A stretch of DNA of 64,000 nt, from assembly GCF_039904985.1 (NCBI RefSeq), contig NZ_CP157005.1, positions 992,001 through 1,056,000 on the forward strand. Reading direction: 5' to 3'. A model generated the notes under the pieces. The model ran no database searches, was not told the DNA's origin, and saw only the letters and a list, made by a program, of their open reading frames with translations. This document shows positions 1-8,119 of the stretch, in pieces. The DNA is from Methylomonas sp. AM2-LC. GTDB lineage: Bacteria > Pseudomonadota > Gammaproteobacteria > Methylococcales > Methylomonadaceae. Numbering within the stretch: the stretch's first letter is position 1; every line of letters starts with the position of its first letter. Position numbers and translations under genes: made by a program.

Positions 1-2
1 TA

Positions 3-623
3 CTCTTAAAAGCCGGTGAAATGGCCTTGAACCGCTATCGAAACAGAAAGGTGATTAACCAGTATACAGAAATTAGTCTATTGTCAGCCTTAACCCCGTC
101 AGAAATCGAAACAGACAAAAATCTGACTACTCAGGCTGGCCGAGTATTATCCGTCGGCAGCCAGACGTATGCCCGAGCCAAGAATCTGACTAAGACCAAC
201 ACGTTGGAACATCATGCCGCCTGGCACGAACTGATCGAACGGGCTTTGCGTCAGCAATTACAGAAAGAGAAAGCGCTGATGGAATCCGGATTGGGCTGGC
301 TGGCCAGCATTGGCAGCACAGCGCCCTTTATCGGCTTGTTCGGCACAGTCTGGGGCATTATGCATGCTCTGAAGGATATCAGCGCCCAAGGCAATGCCAG
401 TCTGGATGTAGTGGCCGGCCCTATCGGCGAAGCGTTGATAGCCACAGCACTAGGTATCGCAGTGGCGATTCCGGCAGTGATTGCCTACAACTTTTTTCTG
501 CGTCAAAACCGCACATCAATTGCAAATCTTGAACATTTTGCCACCGATTATTTGCGCAGCTGCATTGAAAACGACTTAACTGAAACCACGGAGAATAACC
601 ATGTCCATACAACTGCCCAATGA
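3..623 (+). CDS. exbB: ExbB/TolQ/MotA-family proton channel subunit (5' partial)
   Basis: This is the C-terminal part of the inner-membrane subunit that, with ExbD, uses the proton gradient to energise TonB-dependent outer-membrane uptake. The reading frame is open to the left edge, so the true start is outside the window; the ATG at 21 lies inside coding sequence. Counted from that ATG, a family-typical membrane stretch (PFIGLFGTVWGIMHAL) is at about 100-116 and the second (GEALIATALGIAVAIPAVIAY) at about 135-156. The gene overlaps exbD by 23 nt, which suggests translational coupling. TolQ is an alternative, but the direct exbD neighbour and no tolR-tolA-tolB favour ExbB. Confidence 0.88.
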   Translation, partial: LLKAGEMALNRYRNRKVINQYTEISLLSALTPSEIETDKNLTTQAGRVLSVGSQTYARAKNLTKTNTLEHHAAWHELIERALRQQLQKEKALMESGLGWLASIGSTAPFIGLFGTVWGIMHALKDISAQGNASLDVVAGPIGEALIATALGIAVAIPAVIAYNFFLRQNRTSIANLEHFATDYLRSCIENDLTETTENNHVHTTAQ

Positions 624-1011
624 TGATGAAAGCAGCGAAATGAGCGAAATCAACGTCACGCCGTTAGTAGACGTGATGCTGGTATTGTTAGTGGTATTTA
701 TCGTCACCACGCCGCTGTTGACCCAGGTCGTGCGGGTCAAGCTGCCGAAAACTGAGCAAACCGAACCTGCTCCAGACAAGCATGTTGCAATCCTCAGTAT
801 CAACGCTCAAGGCGAGCCACAACTCGATGATAAACCGTTACCACTGGCCGCCTTGGAAACCGAACTCAAGGCCTTGCAGGAACGTGACCCCGATATCAGC
901 ATTCAGCTTCAGGCTGATAAAGCAGCCGTGTTCGAATCGGTCGCTAAGGTCATGGCGAGCGCTCAGCGCTCGGGGGTGGGTAAGTTGTCGTTTGTGACCT
1001 TGCAGCAATAG
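601..1011 (+). CDS. exbD: Biopolymer transport protein ExbD
   Basis: This 136-residue protein is the small partner of ExbB. It has a short cytoplasmic N-terminus, one transmembrane helix at about residues 20-42 (VTPLVDVMLVLLVVFIVTTP) containing the conserved Asp used in proton translocation (PLVDVMLVLL), and a periplasmic domain ending in VGKLSFVTLQQ. The start ATG overlaps the end of exbB. Length and motif order are normal for ExbD. The last ~70 bp are present a second time, degraded, about 440 bp downstream (see the remnant at 1380). Confidence 0.92.
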   Translation: MSIQLPNDDESSEMSEINVTPLVDVMLVLLVVFIVTTPLLTQVVRVKLPKTEQTEPAPDKHVAILSINAQGEPQLDDKPLPLAALETELKALQERDPDISIQLQADKAAVFESVAKVMASAQRSGVGKLSFVTLQQ

Positions 1012-1047
1012 AAATTTTAATTCAAAAGTATTGGCAGTTCATCAGGT

Positions 1048-1437
1048 TTGAAAGTGAAAAAGTCGGAAATGATAGAAGTGTTGGTCAACAAACGGCCAAA
1101 TTTACAGGTTAAACAAGTCCAAAGGGCAGTCAATAGCATCGTCGAACAACTGACCAATACCCTTGCCAACGGTGAGCGCATCGAAATCTGGGGTTTTGGC
1201 AGTTTCTCAGCTAAGCAACGCGATGCTCATGCCGGTAGAAACCCCAAAACCGGACAAGCCTTAGTGATCCATGAAAAGCGGGTAATCCATTTTAAGCCTG
1301 GTCAGGAATTAAGGCTATTAGTCAATGCCGCCCGTAAAAAACAAAATCATAGATTGATAGGATTGATTTTAACAATTTTGTCGAGAAGGTCATGGTTAGC
1401 GCTCAACGGCCGAGGGTGGGGATGTTGTCGTTGCTGA
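1048..1437 (+). CDS. IHF-beta/HU-like DNA-bending protein with aberrant C-terminus
   Basis: Residues 1 to about 95 have the HU/IHF fold. The helical N-terminus is followed by ANGERIEIWGFGSFSAKQR, then AGRNPKTGQAL and HFKPGQELRLLVN, which match the integration host factor beta subunit closely. Such proteins bend DNA as dimers. The start is TTG 1048 or GTG 1054; neither has a strong Shine-Dalgarno sequence. After residue ~98 the frame continues for ~30 residues unlike any IHF; from 1380 these codons overlap, out of frame, a decayed copy of the exbD 3' end. The native stop has therefore probably been lost. It could be an accessory paralogue rather than the cell's main IhfB. Confidence 0.75.
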   Translation: MKVKKSEMIEVLVNKRPNLQVKQVQRAVNSIVEQLTNTLANGERIEIWGFGSFSAKQRDAHAGRNPKTGQALVIHEKRVIHFKPGQELRLLVNAARKKQNHRLIGLILTILSRRSWLALNGRGWGCCRC

Positions 1438-1445
1438 CTTTTTAG
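1380..1445 (+). pseudogene. Remnant of an exbD 3' end (duplicate)
   Basis: Read from 1380, the frame gives VEKVMVSAQRPRVGMLSLLTF and then TAG, against VAKVMASAQRSGVGKLSFVTLQQ at the end of the intact exbD. Hand alignment of 941-1010 with 1381-1450 gives 54 matches in 70 bases without gaps. The remnant is in a different frame from the IHF-like gene that overlaps it. It implies a past duplication or insertion that left the IHF-like gene between two copies of the exbD tail. Confidence 0.8.
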
Positions 1446-2106
1446 CAATGCCTTAGCCCACTGCGGTTGTTTCGAACTGTACCCACCCCCAATTAAGCTC
1501 TTTTACAATTTGGATAGTAGACAGATGGGCGTACCTTTTCGGTATGCCCATTGAAATCTTCAAAATGGCACGCCTGGCTGTTATCTAAGCAAGGATATAT
1601 TTTGGGATTACTAAAATCCTGAGTACAAAGACTAGCCATATATCCGATATCAATGAGCAAATAGGTTTATTTGCGTTAGGGATATTCGTTCTTTACATTT
1701 ATTAAAACGTACATAATGACACCGCAAAGCAAAGCATGCAAAGTTAGGCTGAATATGGGGTGTACGATTTTTTATTGGCAATTTAGCAGCATCGAATTTT
1801 TTGGGAGTAGTAAAAATGTAACAAAATTCAATTTTTGACGAAAAAATTATTATAGCAATCAATCTTTTCCTGTCGCCAGAGCAGGCAACTCATTAAAAAC
1901 AATATTTAAAACTGTAGTCATTTTCAGGGGAGTCGACACGGCGTTAAACAACCGCTAGATCTACGTTATCAATGCCCGGCCTAAAATGTCAGGATCGATT
2001 AGATCGGGCAGTAGGTGTCAGACAAGAGTCAAATCTCAATTGACTAATTAAAGAAATACAAGGTGTTTGGTTTAGGACGATTCTATTGCTGCTTAGGAGA
2101 AAGCGC
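1446..2106. other. AT-rich intergenic region without a convincing gene
   Basis: Between the exbD remnant and the FlhD-like gene no open frame looks coding. The stretch is AT-rich from about 1600 to 1910. Apart from the stem-loop at 1525 and a probable promoter area for the downstream two-gene operon, nothing specific is visible. Confidence 0.5.
1525..1551. other. Stem-loop, 11-bp arms
   Basis: Arms at 1525-1535 and 1541-1551 (atgggcgtacc / ggtatgcccat) pair with one G-T wobble around a 5-nt loop. No T-run follows on either side, so it is not a clear intrinsic terminator, though it could protect the exbB-exbD-ihf transcript end. Confidence 0.5.
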
Positions 2107-2706
2107 GTGTATATCGTTGTAAATGCCATAACTGAACTGAATGTCCCAACATCCCTCCATGCGAAAAAATTATCGCGACTAGTTCGAGAATGTTTCGCCA
2201 ATCATCTTAGTTTAACTATTGATTTTGAGGGTGTTACTGAGGTTTCGGAAGATTTCTTTCACGAATTATTTTTGCCACTCGCACCTGAATTTGGTGTGGG
2301 TTACCTAAAGTCCAAGTTAACCGTAGTCAATGTCGCTCCAGATATTGAGCAGTTCATGACAACCGCCTTTTCTGATCTCGATGCCTACTTTAAGAAACGT
2401 ACTACTACCCATGCCAAGCACTTTGATGAAGATATTTATGCCATCAACCTTGCTTGGTTGGTCATGTCGCGCGAAGTTTCCCGAAACAGTCCACTATTAG
2501 CGAGGTTAGTCTTAGGCATTGACGACGATGAAATGATAAGCGCTTTGAGTCAATTGTCATTTTGCGATATTCAATACCTAGCTCAAACCAATTGGCTATG
2601 TTTTTCGCCAAGATTTTCGACCAATTTTATTCAATGTATGGGAACCCACCAGCGTCAAGCAGCGGAGGTGATGATTGGTTTCAGCAAATTCTTAAACCTG
2701 AAATGA
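2107..2706 (+). CDS. DUF4325 (STAS-like) / FlhD-like fusion protein
   Basis: The 199-residue product appears to have two parts. Residues ~1-85 resemble the STAS-like DUF4325 fold (LTIDFEGVTEVSEDFFHELF at 36-55). Residues ~107-170 resemble the flagellar master regulator FlhD: EDIYAINLAWLVMSREV, then LVLGIDDDEMISALSQLS and YLAQTNWLCFSPRF, matching the order of FlhD's IYDINLSYL, FRLGINEEM and LAETNQLVCHFRF segments. GTG 2107 is chosen because AGGAG at 2095-2099 sits 7 nt before it; a frame-open TTG at 2086 lacks this. The stop overlaps the Shine-Dalgarno of the FlhC-like gene. No flagellar gene is nearby, so the target is unknown. Assignment is by eye. Confidence 0.6.
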   Translation: MYIVVNAITELNVPTSLHAKKLSRLVRECFANHLSLTIDFEGVTEVSEDFFHELFLPLAPEFGVGYLKSKLTVVNVAPDIEQFMTTAFSDLDAYFKKRTTTHAKHFDEDIYAINLAWLVMSREVSRNSPLLARLVLGIDDDEMISALSQLSFCDIQYLAQTNWLCFSPRFSTNFIQCMGTHQRQAAEVMIGFSKFLNLK

Positions 2707-2714
2707 GGTAAACG

Positions 2715-3191
2715 ATGCTCCAAAAATACAAACAACAATCCTTGGCCGTAAACTTGCTCAATCGAAAAGTTCGAGCGACTATTGTTCACCAAGTGACTGA
2801 AGTTTCGATCAAGCTACTCAGAAAAGCCTATAAAGAACTTCATGGCCGCTCATCGAGCCAAGGATCTTTAAAGTTTTCGATCAAGGGATTAACTCGCAAT
2901 AATCAGAAATATATAGAGGTGACGCATTTTGCGGTGTGCTTTCGGAATGTCGAAAACAATAGCCAGGACATACATGCTGAAAAAGTGATTTTGGCTTTTG
3001 ATACTTACAAGCAATCGAATCCATCGGGTCAGTTGGATTTTGGAGCCGCATGGGTTATTGCTCGGGGTTTGGCAGATAAATCCGTGCAACTTACAAAATG
3101 CCCGCATTGTAAATCTTGGGTGCTGCTGAATGCCCGAGAAAATAGACGGGAACGATGCGGCGTCTGTAAAACCCTCTTGGATAATTTTTGA
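2715..3191 (+). CDS. FlhC-like transcriptional regulator
   Basis: This 158-residue protein resembles FlhC, the zinc-binding partner of FlhD in an activator complex. It has the KLLRKAYKELHGRSSSQGSL segment (FlhC: LIKLYKELRGSPPPKGML) and a later AAWVIARGLADKSVQLTKCP segment. A CxxC-x15-CxxC cluster (Cys 129, 132, 148, 151) matches the FlhC zinc site. It is shorter than enterobacterial FlhC (about 190 residues) and lacks most of the basic C-terminal tail. It starts 8 nt after the FlhD-like gene with GAGG overlapping the upstream stop, so the two are very probably co-translated and form one complex. Confidence 0.65.
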   Translation: MLQKYKQQSLAVNLLNRKVRATIVHQVTEVSIKLLRKAYKELHGRSSSQGSLKFSIKGLTRNNQKYIEVTHFAVCFRNVENNSQDIHAEKVILAFDTYKQSNPSGQLDFGAAWVIARGLADKSVQLTKCPHCKSWVLLNARENRRERCGVCKTLLDNF

Positions 3192-3251
3192 CTCAGGGTT
3201 CAATGAAAAGTAGGGCTTTGGCTTGAAATTTTGCTGATAATTGTAAATTAC

Positions 3252-3284
3252 GCTGCCATTTTTAACGGTGGCAGCTTTCGTTTT
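3252..3284 (+). terminator. Probable intrinsic terminator after the FlhDC-like pair
   Basis: A perfect 7-bp stem (gctgcca at 3252-3258 with tggcagc at 3269-3275) is followed by tttcgtttt, 60 bp after the flhC-like stop codon. The T-run is interrupted, so strength is uncertain. Confidence 0.6.
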
Positions 3285-3312
3285 AGGTGAAAGTGTGATG
3301 TTTAGTCCAAGA

Positions 3313-3341
3313 ACCGGATGTGGAACCCCCATCAGTCCGGT
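3313..3341. other. Stem-loop, possible mobile-intron relic
   Basis: accgga (3313-3318) pairs with tccggt (3336-3341), with further inner pairing of tgtgg and ccatca. Such capped ccgg hairpins occur in group II introns, but no maturase gene or domain V is seen nearby, so the origin is open. Confidence 0.3.
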
Positions 3342-3422
3342 TCGAGGACTGGAGTCGAGGGTTTTTGAGATTAGTTAGGCAAGATTTATTACGCAGTATT
3401 TCTCGATCAAATGACGATATTA

Positions 3423-3713
3423 TTATTGCAAATTATTGATAGGGTCTTCGCCAGGCCCAAAAATCCTAAAAATGAATGGCACAGATCCATCAATCCGATA
3501 ATAAATGGAATGCGATTCATATACATGACGCCGGATATTTTCTTTGATGTGGCTTTGGTTGCTTCCTACGAAAGGATATTCGGCAATCATATCCAGGGAT
3601 TTGAATAAACCGTCTCGGTAAAGTCTGGCTTGTCTAATGCCAAAACGTTGAATGGTGTACCGTGCGATATTCTCGATATCTTTTTCGGCAAGTTTGGATA
3701 GCTGGTAATCAGC
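3423..3713 (-). CDS. parE: ParE/RelE-family toxin
   Basis: A 96-residue toxin of the ParE branch of the RelE/ParE superfamily; ParE members poison DNA gyrase. It has the family layout: YQLSKLAEKDIENIARYTIQRFG near the start, a helical middle (ARLYRDGLFKSLDMIAEYP), then the beta-strand core RRHVYESHSIYYRID and VPFIFRIFGPGEDP. The start ATG overlaps the stop region of the antitoxin gene by a few bases, the usual arrangement for parDE. An in-frame extension upstream exists but would run through the antitoxin gene and is rejected. Confidence 0.88.
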   Translation of the reverse strand, partial: ADYQLSKLAEKDIENIARYTIQRFGIRQARLYRDGLFKSLDMIAEYPFVGSNQSHIKENIRRHVYESHSIYYRIDGSVPFIFRIFGPGEDPINNLQ

Positions 3714-3963
3714 CATTCTTTTCTGTGAACTGATTTTCCACTGATGCCCAGATTTCTTGTGGGCTACGAGCACTAATTCCACTCGCTTCCGCTTCATCCA
3801 GCATGAATAGTAGCGTAGTTTCAGCTTTGCGCTTGTCTTGGTCACGGCGGATTAGATCGCGAAAATATTCACTATCGTTACCGTATTTGCCAGAATCAAC
3901 TTGTGCTTTGACCCAGTTTTCCATCTGATTAGTGATGGTGATTGTTTTTCGTTGCATAGACAT
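3709..3963 (-). CDS. parD: ParD-family antitoxin
   Basis: This 84-residue protein pairs with the ParE toxin directly downstream. The N-terminus (MQRKTITITNQMENWVKAQVDSG...GNDSEYFRDLIRRDQ) is a ribbon-helix-helix DNA-binding domain of the ParD type; the C-terminal part would wrap the toxin. ParD proteins repress their own operon. The second of three closely spaced ATGs (3963) is preferred because GAGA lies 7 nt before it; 3969 and 3957 are possible. Confidence 0.85.
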   Translation of the reverse strand: MSMQRKTITITNQMENWVKAQVDSGKYGNDSEYFRDLIRRDQDKRKAETTLLFMLDEAEASGISARSPQEIWASVENQFTEKNG

Positions 3964-3990
3964 AAGCATTTCTCAACTCTTAAAGATTTC

Positions 3991-4018
3991 GTATGACATT
4001 ATCACACTATCAGCATAC
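3991..4018. promoter_or_regulatory. Possible parDE operator
   Basis: An imperfect inverted repeat with ends gtatg (3991-3995) and catac (4014-4018) lies about 30 bp upstream of parD, where ParD autorepression would act. The interior symmetry is weak. Confidence 0.3.
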
Positions 4019-4101
4019 GCTGTTCAAGAATTTGGCTTTCAATCACACACTACAATCTATGTTGATATTTAAATGAACCCATGGTGAGCGGAGGATGCAT
4101 G

Positions 4102-4302
4102 TCAACGCGGAGCGTACCCAAGTTCTGCCAAGGCGTTTCTGATTTTCTCGCCGGCAGATAACATTCGGTAAGCTTCTGCTTCATCAACAGCATTGCTTCG
4201 GTAATCTGAAAAACCAGTTCGCTTGAAATACTGGGCCAAATCCCAGACCTCCTGGTCTGTAAGCAAAACGGTAAGACGATTTTCAAGGTTTTTCTTCGAC
4301 AT
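4102..4302 (-). CDS. Small hypothetical protein of integrative-element type
   Basis: A 66-residue protein (MSKKNLENRLTVLLTDQEVW...AEAYRMLSAGEKIRNALAELG) whose function I cannot name. Its short beta-like start and two following helices would suit a ribbon-helix-helix-like protein, but this is speculation. ATG 4302 is chosen over a TTG at 4317 because GAGG lies 9 nt upstream. It follows the 221-residue gene by 11 nt and is probably in the same operon. Confidence 0.6.
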   Translation of the reverse strand: MSKKNLENRLTVLLTDQEVWDLAQYFKRTGFSDYRSNAVDEAEAYRMLSAGEKIRNALAELGYAPR

Positions 4303-4313
4303 AGGATAGTCCC

Positions 4314-4979
4314 TCAAATCTTTGAATGCTGATCGTTTTCCTCATTCGGCAAAGTTTCTTTGTCGTTCTCGTTTATGGTTTCCGGCTCTGTGTGAAGCCC
4401 AGACTCTATTCGGGCAGCGCGTACTTCTTCCCCGCGACCTTGATCATAAGCCGCTCTATGCGCTAACCGTTCAATCGTCACGATCCGATTTGCCAATTTT
4501 TGCAGTCTTTGCTGCCATTGATAACGGGCTTCAGTGCATTGCTTGCTGGATACTATCTGGCATAGCCACAAGGTGTCCATCACCATCATCAGCTGATCAA
4601 GCAGTTTGATGAGTTCAATAAACTGGGCTATCTGAGGTGAAGCAATCTGAGCCTTGAATTCAGTCGGATGGGTATAGATGGGCTTTTCGGTGATGCCGTT
4701 TTCAGAGGATACGCTATCCAGTCGAGATTTTTCAGCCTGAAGTTGTTGGGCGCACTCGCTGATCATACCACTTACCAAGGTTTCAAGCTCGTCGATGGCC
4801 TGTTCCTCTCCGATAATCCGCAAAATGACATCAATAGCGTACAGTGATTTGATCAGGCGATCATAGCTTTTACGGATAACCCGGATAGCTTGTTCACTAT
4901 TAACCTTGATCGTACGTTCAAACACTGGCCGACTGATTTCTGGTCGCCCCTGTTTCTCACGAACACTATTTTCCGCCAT
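4314..4979 (-). CDS. ICE/plasmid-type conserved protein, possibly DUF1845 (AcaB-like)
   Basis: This 221-residue, mostly helical protein has the segments RTIKVNSEQAIRVIRKSYDR (about 24-43) and FIELIKLLDQLMMVMDTLWL (about 127-146), a layout I associate with the DUF1845/AcaB-like proteins of integrative and conjugative elements, which sit next to ssb. The C-terminus is acidic and probably disordered. ATG 4979 is preferred because AAGGG lies 7 nt upstream; a longer in-frame start at 5027 lacks support. A perfect 15-bp inverted repeat about 60 bp upstream could be its operator. The family call is tentative; the element context (divergent ssb) is firmer. Confidence 0.5.
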   Translation of the reverse strand: MAENSVREKQGRPEISRPVFERTIKVNSEQAIRVIRKSYDRLIKSLYAIDVILRIIGEEQAIDELETLVSGMISECAQQLQAEKSRLDSVSSENGITEKPIYTHPTEFKAQIASPQIAQFIELIKLLDQLMMVMDTLWLCQIVSSKQCTEARYQWQQRLQKLANRIVTIERLAHRAAYDQGRGEEVRAARIESGLHTEPETINENDKETLPNEENDQHSKI

Positions 4980-5040
4980 GTCAGAACCCTTGATCTTGTG
5001 ATTGATGATCAGCCGATAGTACGGCAATTTTTTTTAAGCC

Positions 5041-5080
5041 AACTTGCAAAAAATGACGAATTACGCATTTTTTGCAAGTT
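5041..5080. repeat. Perfect 15-bp inverted repeat, candidate operator
   Basis: aacttgcaaaaaatg (5041-5055) and cattttttgcaagtt (5066-5080) are exact reverse complements with a 10-nt spacer. The repeat lies between the divergent 221-residue gene and ssb, 61 bp upstream of the former. Its position suits a dimeric repressor or activator site; the missing T-run argues against a terminator. Confidence 0.65.
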
Positions 5081-5142
5081 ACAAACAAAAATTCTCTGCT
5101 TCAATGATCTGACATTTCATAACGCTGTTTTTGCGTTCTGAT

Positions 5143-5338
5143 CCGGCTTTTTGCCGGCGTTCCGCTTTTAAGCGGCGGGGGTGTTTTTCATCAACGTGTC
5201 GGGTGCGTCAAGCCTGATGTTTATTTGCTTTGTACATTTTTATCCTGTCCAGGGAACGCTTTCCCTGCCGGGAGGTTTACCCCGGATTTGAGCCCGCTGC
5301 CGCGCCTGTGGGTTTTTCTCGTTTTTTCCGGGCGCGGC
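5143..5338 (+). other. Hairpin-rich leader of the ICE-type ssb gene
   Basis: At least five stem-loops follow each other: ccggc/gccgg (5143-5157), ccgct/agcgg (5162-5175), agggaa/ttccct (5251-5266), ccggg/cccgg (5268-5285) and gccgcgcc/ggcgcggc (5299-5338). The segment is much richer in GC than its surroundings. Such leaders are familiar ahead of ssb in integrative elements; a role in translation control or single-strand initiation is inference. Confidence 0.5.
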
Positions 5339-5357
5339 CGGATTGGAGGTAAACACT

Positions 5358-5693
5358 ATGGCAACTCGTGGTGTAAATAAAGTGACCCTGTTAGGGAATA
5401 TTGGCGCCGAGCCTGAAGTCCGTTATTTGCCTGATGGCGGAATGGTCGTAACCATACGTCTGGCAACATCACAGGTATGGAACGATCAGGCAGGTCAGCG
5501 TCAAGAGCGTACCGATTGGCATCGGGTGGTGTTTTTCCGCAATCTCGCAGAAATTGCCGCCGATTATCTTAAAAAGGGCAGTAAGATTTATTTGGAAGGC
5601 AGCTTGCATTATCAGCAATGGGATAAGGACGGCGAACGTCGGTTTACCACCGAAATTGTTGTTAATGATCTGCAAATTGTTGGCGCTAGTTGA
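5358..5693 (+). CDS. ssb: Single-stranded DNA-binding protein, 3' end cut by an IS21 element
   Basis: The 111-residue product is the OB fold of an SSB (VTLLGNIGAEPEVRYLPDGG, TDWHRVVFFRNLAEIAADYL, GSKIYLEGSLHYQQW). ATG 5358 is preceded by TGGAGG at spacing 8. Normal SSBs have a further disordered tail ending in an acidic DDDIPF-like tip that recruits partner proteins; here coding stops right after the last OB strand, with the final few residues (VGAS) and the stop supplied by the terminal repeat of the IS21 element at 5678. It could still bind DNA but should have lost partner recruitment. The ICE-type surroundings suggest an element copy, not the chromosomal ssb. Confidence 0.88.
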   Translation: MATRGVNKVTLLGNIGAEPEVRYLPDGGMVVTIRLATSQVWNDQAGQRQERTDWHRVVFFRNLAEIAADYLKKGSKIYLEGSLHYQQWDKDGERRFTTEIVVNDLQIVGAS

Positions 5694-5793
5694 AAATTGA
5701 TCATTTATAGAGTGTTGTGCTAATCGAAAATTGACCAGGCAATTCACGTATCCTGCTGATGTTTTAGGCAGGAGCAAAACGAGAGTGCATTAC

Positions 5794-7302
5794 ATGTCAA
5801 TGTTCGCAAAAGTTCGACGGTTGTTTCATCGCGACCACCTGTCCATCAGTGAAATTCAGCGGCTGACCAGTCTGTCGCGGAACACCATTAAGGCATGGCT
5901 TAAAGAAAGCAACCCAGATGACTACAAGTATCCCAAACGATCCCGAGTTAATAGCAAGCTGACAGCTTATATTCCCGCATTGTTGCTGGCATTAAACGTT
6001 GATGCCCAACGCGCTAAACGGGATCGTCGTACCGGATTGATGTTGTTTCAAATGATCAAAAAAGAAGGTTATACCGGCAGTTATTTCCTTCTTACCGCTT
6101 ATATCCGCCATTGGCAAAACGATTCGATCACCGCAGGTAAATCCGCTTATGTGCCGCTCAAATTCGAGCTAGGCGAAGCGTTTCAATTTGATTGGAGCGA
6201 AGAATGGCAGATAATCGGCGGTATCCATCGTAAAATTCAAGTGGCGCATACCAAGCTGTGCGCCAGTCGCGCGTTTTTTTTGTCTGCCTATCCCACGCAA
6301 ACCCAGGAAATGCTCTACGACGCGCATACCCGAGCCTTCATTGCACTGGGTGGCATACCCAAGCGCGGTATTTACGATAATATGAAAACGGCGGTCGACA
6401 AAGTCATCAAAAAAAGTAATGGTCGCATCATCAATTCACGTTTTTACGCCATGACGGCACATTATTTGTTTGAACCGGACTTCTGTAATGTGGCTTCCGG
6501 CTGGGAAAAAGGCATTATCGAGAAGAATGTCCAGGATGCCAGGCGTCGAGTTTGGATAGAGGCCAAAACACAGTGCTTTAGTAGCTTTGAAGAGCTGAAT
6601 ACCTGGCTTGATCTGAAATGCCGCGCCCTCTGGACCGAAATTGAACATCCCCATTATGCGGGTATTACGGTAGCCGATGCGCTCGAGCAAGAGCAAATTT
6701 ATCTTATGCCCATGCCAACACCTTTCGATGGCTACATCGAGATCTTGGCTCGGGTATCGAGTACCTGTCTGGTCACCGTGGAGCGCAACCAATACTCAGT
6801 ACCCTGTCATCTCGCTAATCGCAAAGCCACCATTCATCTTTATGCCGATAAGGTCGACATCTGTACCGAAAGTGACGTCGTTGCTCGCCATACGCGTCTG
6901 TTGGCTCGTGATCAAGTCAGCTATGATTGGCAGCACTATATTCCGCTGATTGAAAAAAAACCGGGGGCATTGCGTAACGGTGCGCCTTTTGAAGATATGC
7001 CGTTGCTGTTTGCGCAACTGCGAACAGCGTTACGCCACCGGGAACGGCAACAAGGTGATCGGATTATGGCTAAAGTGCTAGCCGCTGTTCCGGTTCATGG
7101 CTTAGAAACCGTATTGAGTGCTGTTAAACAATTATTAGATGCAGGGGTGACGAGTCTCGAACAGGTGGTTAACGTCCTGTCCCGACTGAATGATTTACCT
7201 ATTCCAGCACAGGTGGAAACAAGTTTAAAGCTGACTGAAGAGCCACTGGCTGACACGGCTCGATATGACAGCCTAAGTGATCAAGAGGTGACTCATGTCT
7301 GA
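5794..7302 (+). CDS. istA: IS21-family transposase IstA
   Basis: This 502-residue integrase-type transposase has an N-terminal helix-turn-helix ([22 protein letters not shown] at about 14-35), then a DDE catalytic core starting at FQFDWSEEW, with the second Asp in [12 protein letters not shown] and the Glu near [11 protein letters not shown]. The start is taken at ATG 5794 (GAGAG 8 nt upstream); upstream in-frame codons lie in the terminal repeat. The stop overlaps istB by 8 nt. Full length for the family and apparently intact. Confidence 0.92.
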   Translation: MSMFAKVRRLFHRDHLSISEIQRLTSLSRNTIKAWLKESNPDDYKYPKRSRVNSKLTAYIPALLLALNVDAQRAKRDRRTGLMLFQMIKKEGYTGSYFLLTAYIRHWQNDSITAGKSAYVPLKFELGEAFQFDWSEEWQIIGGIHRKIQVAHTKLCASRAFFLSAYPTQTQEMLYDAHTRAFIALGGIPKRGIYDNMKTAVDKVIKKSNGRIINSRFYAMTAHYLFEPDFCNVASGWEKGIIEKNVQDARRRVWIEAKTQCFSSFEELNTWLDLKCRALWTEIEHPHYAGITVADALEQEQIYLMPMPTPFDGYIEILARVSSTCLVTVERNQYSVPCHLANRKATIHLYADKVDICTESDVVARHTRLLARDQVSYDWQHYIPLIEKKPGALRNGAPFEDMPLLFAQLRTALRHRERQQGDRIMAKVLAAVPVHGLETVLSAVKQLLDAGVTSLEQVVNVLSRLNDLPIPAQVETSLKLTEEPLADTARYDSLSDQEVTHV

Positions 7303-8119
7303 CATCATTAGCCAACTTAAAGCCCTAAAATTGTATGGCATGGCGGCATGTTACGCCGAATTACAAACGCAAAACTTAGCAGGCACGGTTGAATTGATCC
7401 ATTCGACACAATGGCTGCTCGACCAATTGTTACAGGCAGAATCAATTGATAGGGGCATCCGCACCATCCGCTATCAGATGAGTTCAGCCAAATTTCCGAT
7501 CCACCGGGATTTGCTAGGCTTTGATTTCAGCCAATCTAAAGTAGACCCGTCACTGATCCAGACACTGGCAACCTTGACATTTACCGATGCTGCACAGAAT
7601 CTGGTATTAGTGGGTGGCACTGGAACCGGAAAATCCCATTTGGCCACAGCACTGGGCGTTTGCGGTATCCAGCAGCACAGCAAACGGGTGCGCTTTTTCT
7701 CCACCGTTGAGTTAGTTAACACACTGGAGCAGGAAAAAGCAGCTGGTAAACAAGGACGACTGGCGCTGATGCTCATGCAGGTGGACTTGGTCATCTTGGA
7801 CGAGCTGGGTTATTTGCCCTTTTCACAGGCGGGTGGTGCACTCCTGTTCCATCTGCTTTCCAAACTTTATGAACGTACCAGCGTCATCATTACAACCAAT
7901 TTGACTTTCTCAGAATGGAGTAGCGTGTTTATTGACGCCAAACTGACAACAGCACTGCTGGATCGCCTCACGCATCATTGCCATATCATTGAAACCGGCA
8001 ATGAATCCTTTCGGTTTAAGGAAAGTAGCGCTATAGCAAAAGAACGGATTAAATCCAGGGAATTGTCCAAACGGTCATTGCCAATAGCAGAATCAATAGC
8101 GGCAAACACGGATGACTAG
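7295..8119 (+). CDS. istB: IS21-family helper ATPase IstB
   Basis: A 274-residue AAA+ ATPase of the DnaC/IstB type that directs the IstA transposase to target DNA. Walker A is [14 protein letters not shown] (about residues 104-117) and Walker B is [14 protein letters not shown] (about 163-176). The start overlaps the istA stop, giving translational coupling. Length is normal; no damage is seen. Confidence 0.93.
   Translation: MSDIISQLKALKLYGMAACYAELQTQNLAGTVELIHSTQWLLDQLLQAESIDRGIRTIRYQMSSAKFPIHRDLLGFDFSQSKVDPSLIQTLATLTFTDAAQNLVLVGGTGTGKSHLATALGVCGIQQHSKRVRFFSTVELVNTLEQEKAAGKQGRLALMLMQVDLVILDELGYLPFSQAGGALLFHLLSKLYERTSVIITTNLTFSEWSSVFIDAKLTTALLDRLTHHCHIIETGNESFRFKESSAIAKERIKSRELSKRSLPIAESIAANTDD

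Noticed and set aside
3300..3365. Group II intron
   Set aside because: A single ccgg hairpin only; no reverse transcriptase, domain V or matching ends.
4050..4286. Minus-strand frame overlapping the 66-residue gene
   Set aside because: It is in another frame of the same stretch and lacks a start signal; the 66-residue frame has a Shine-Dalgarno.
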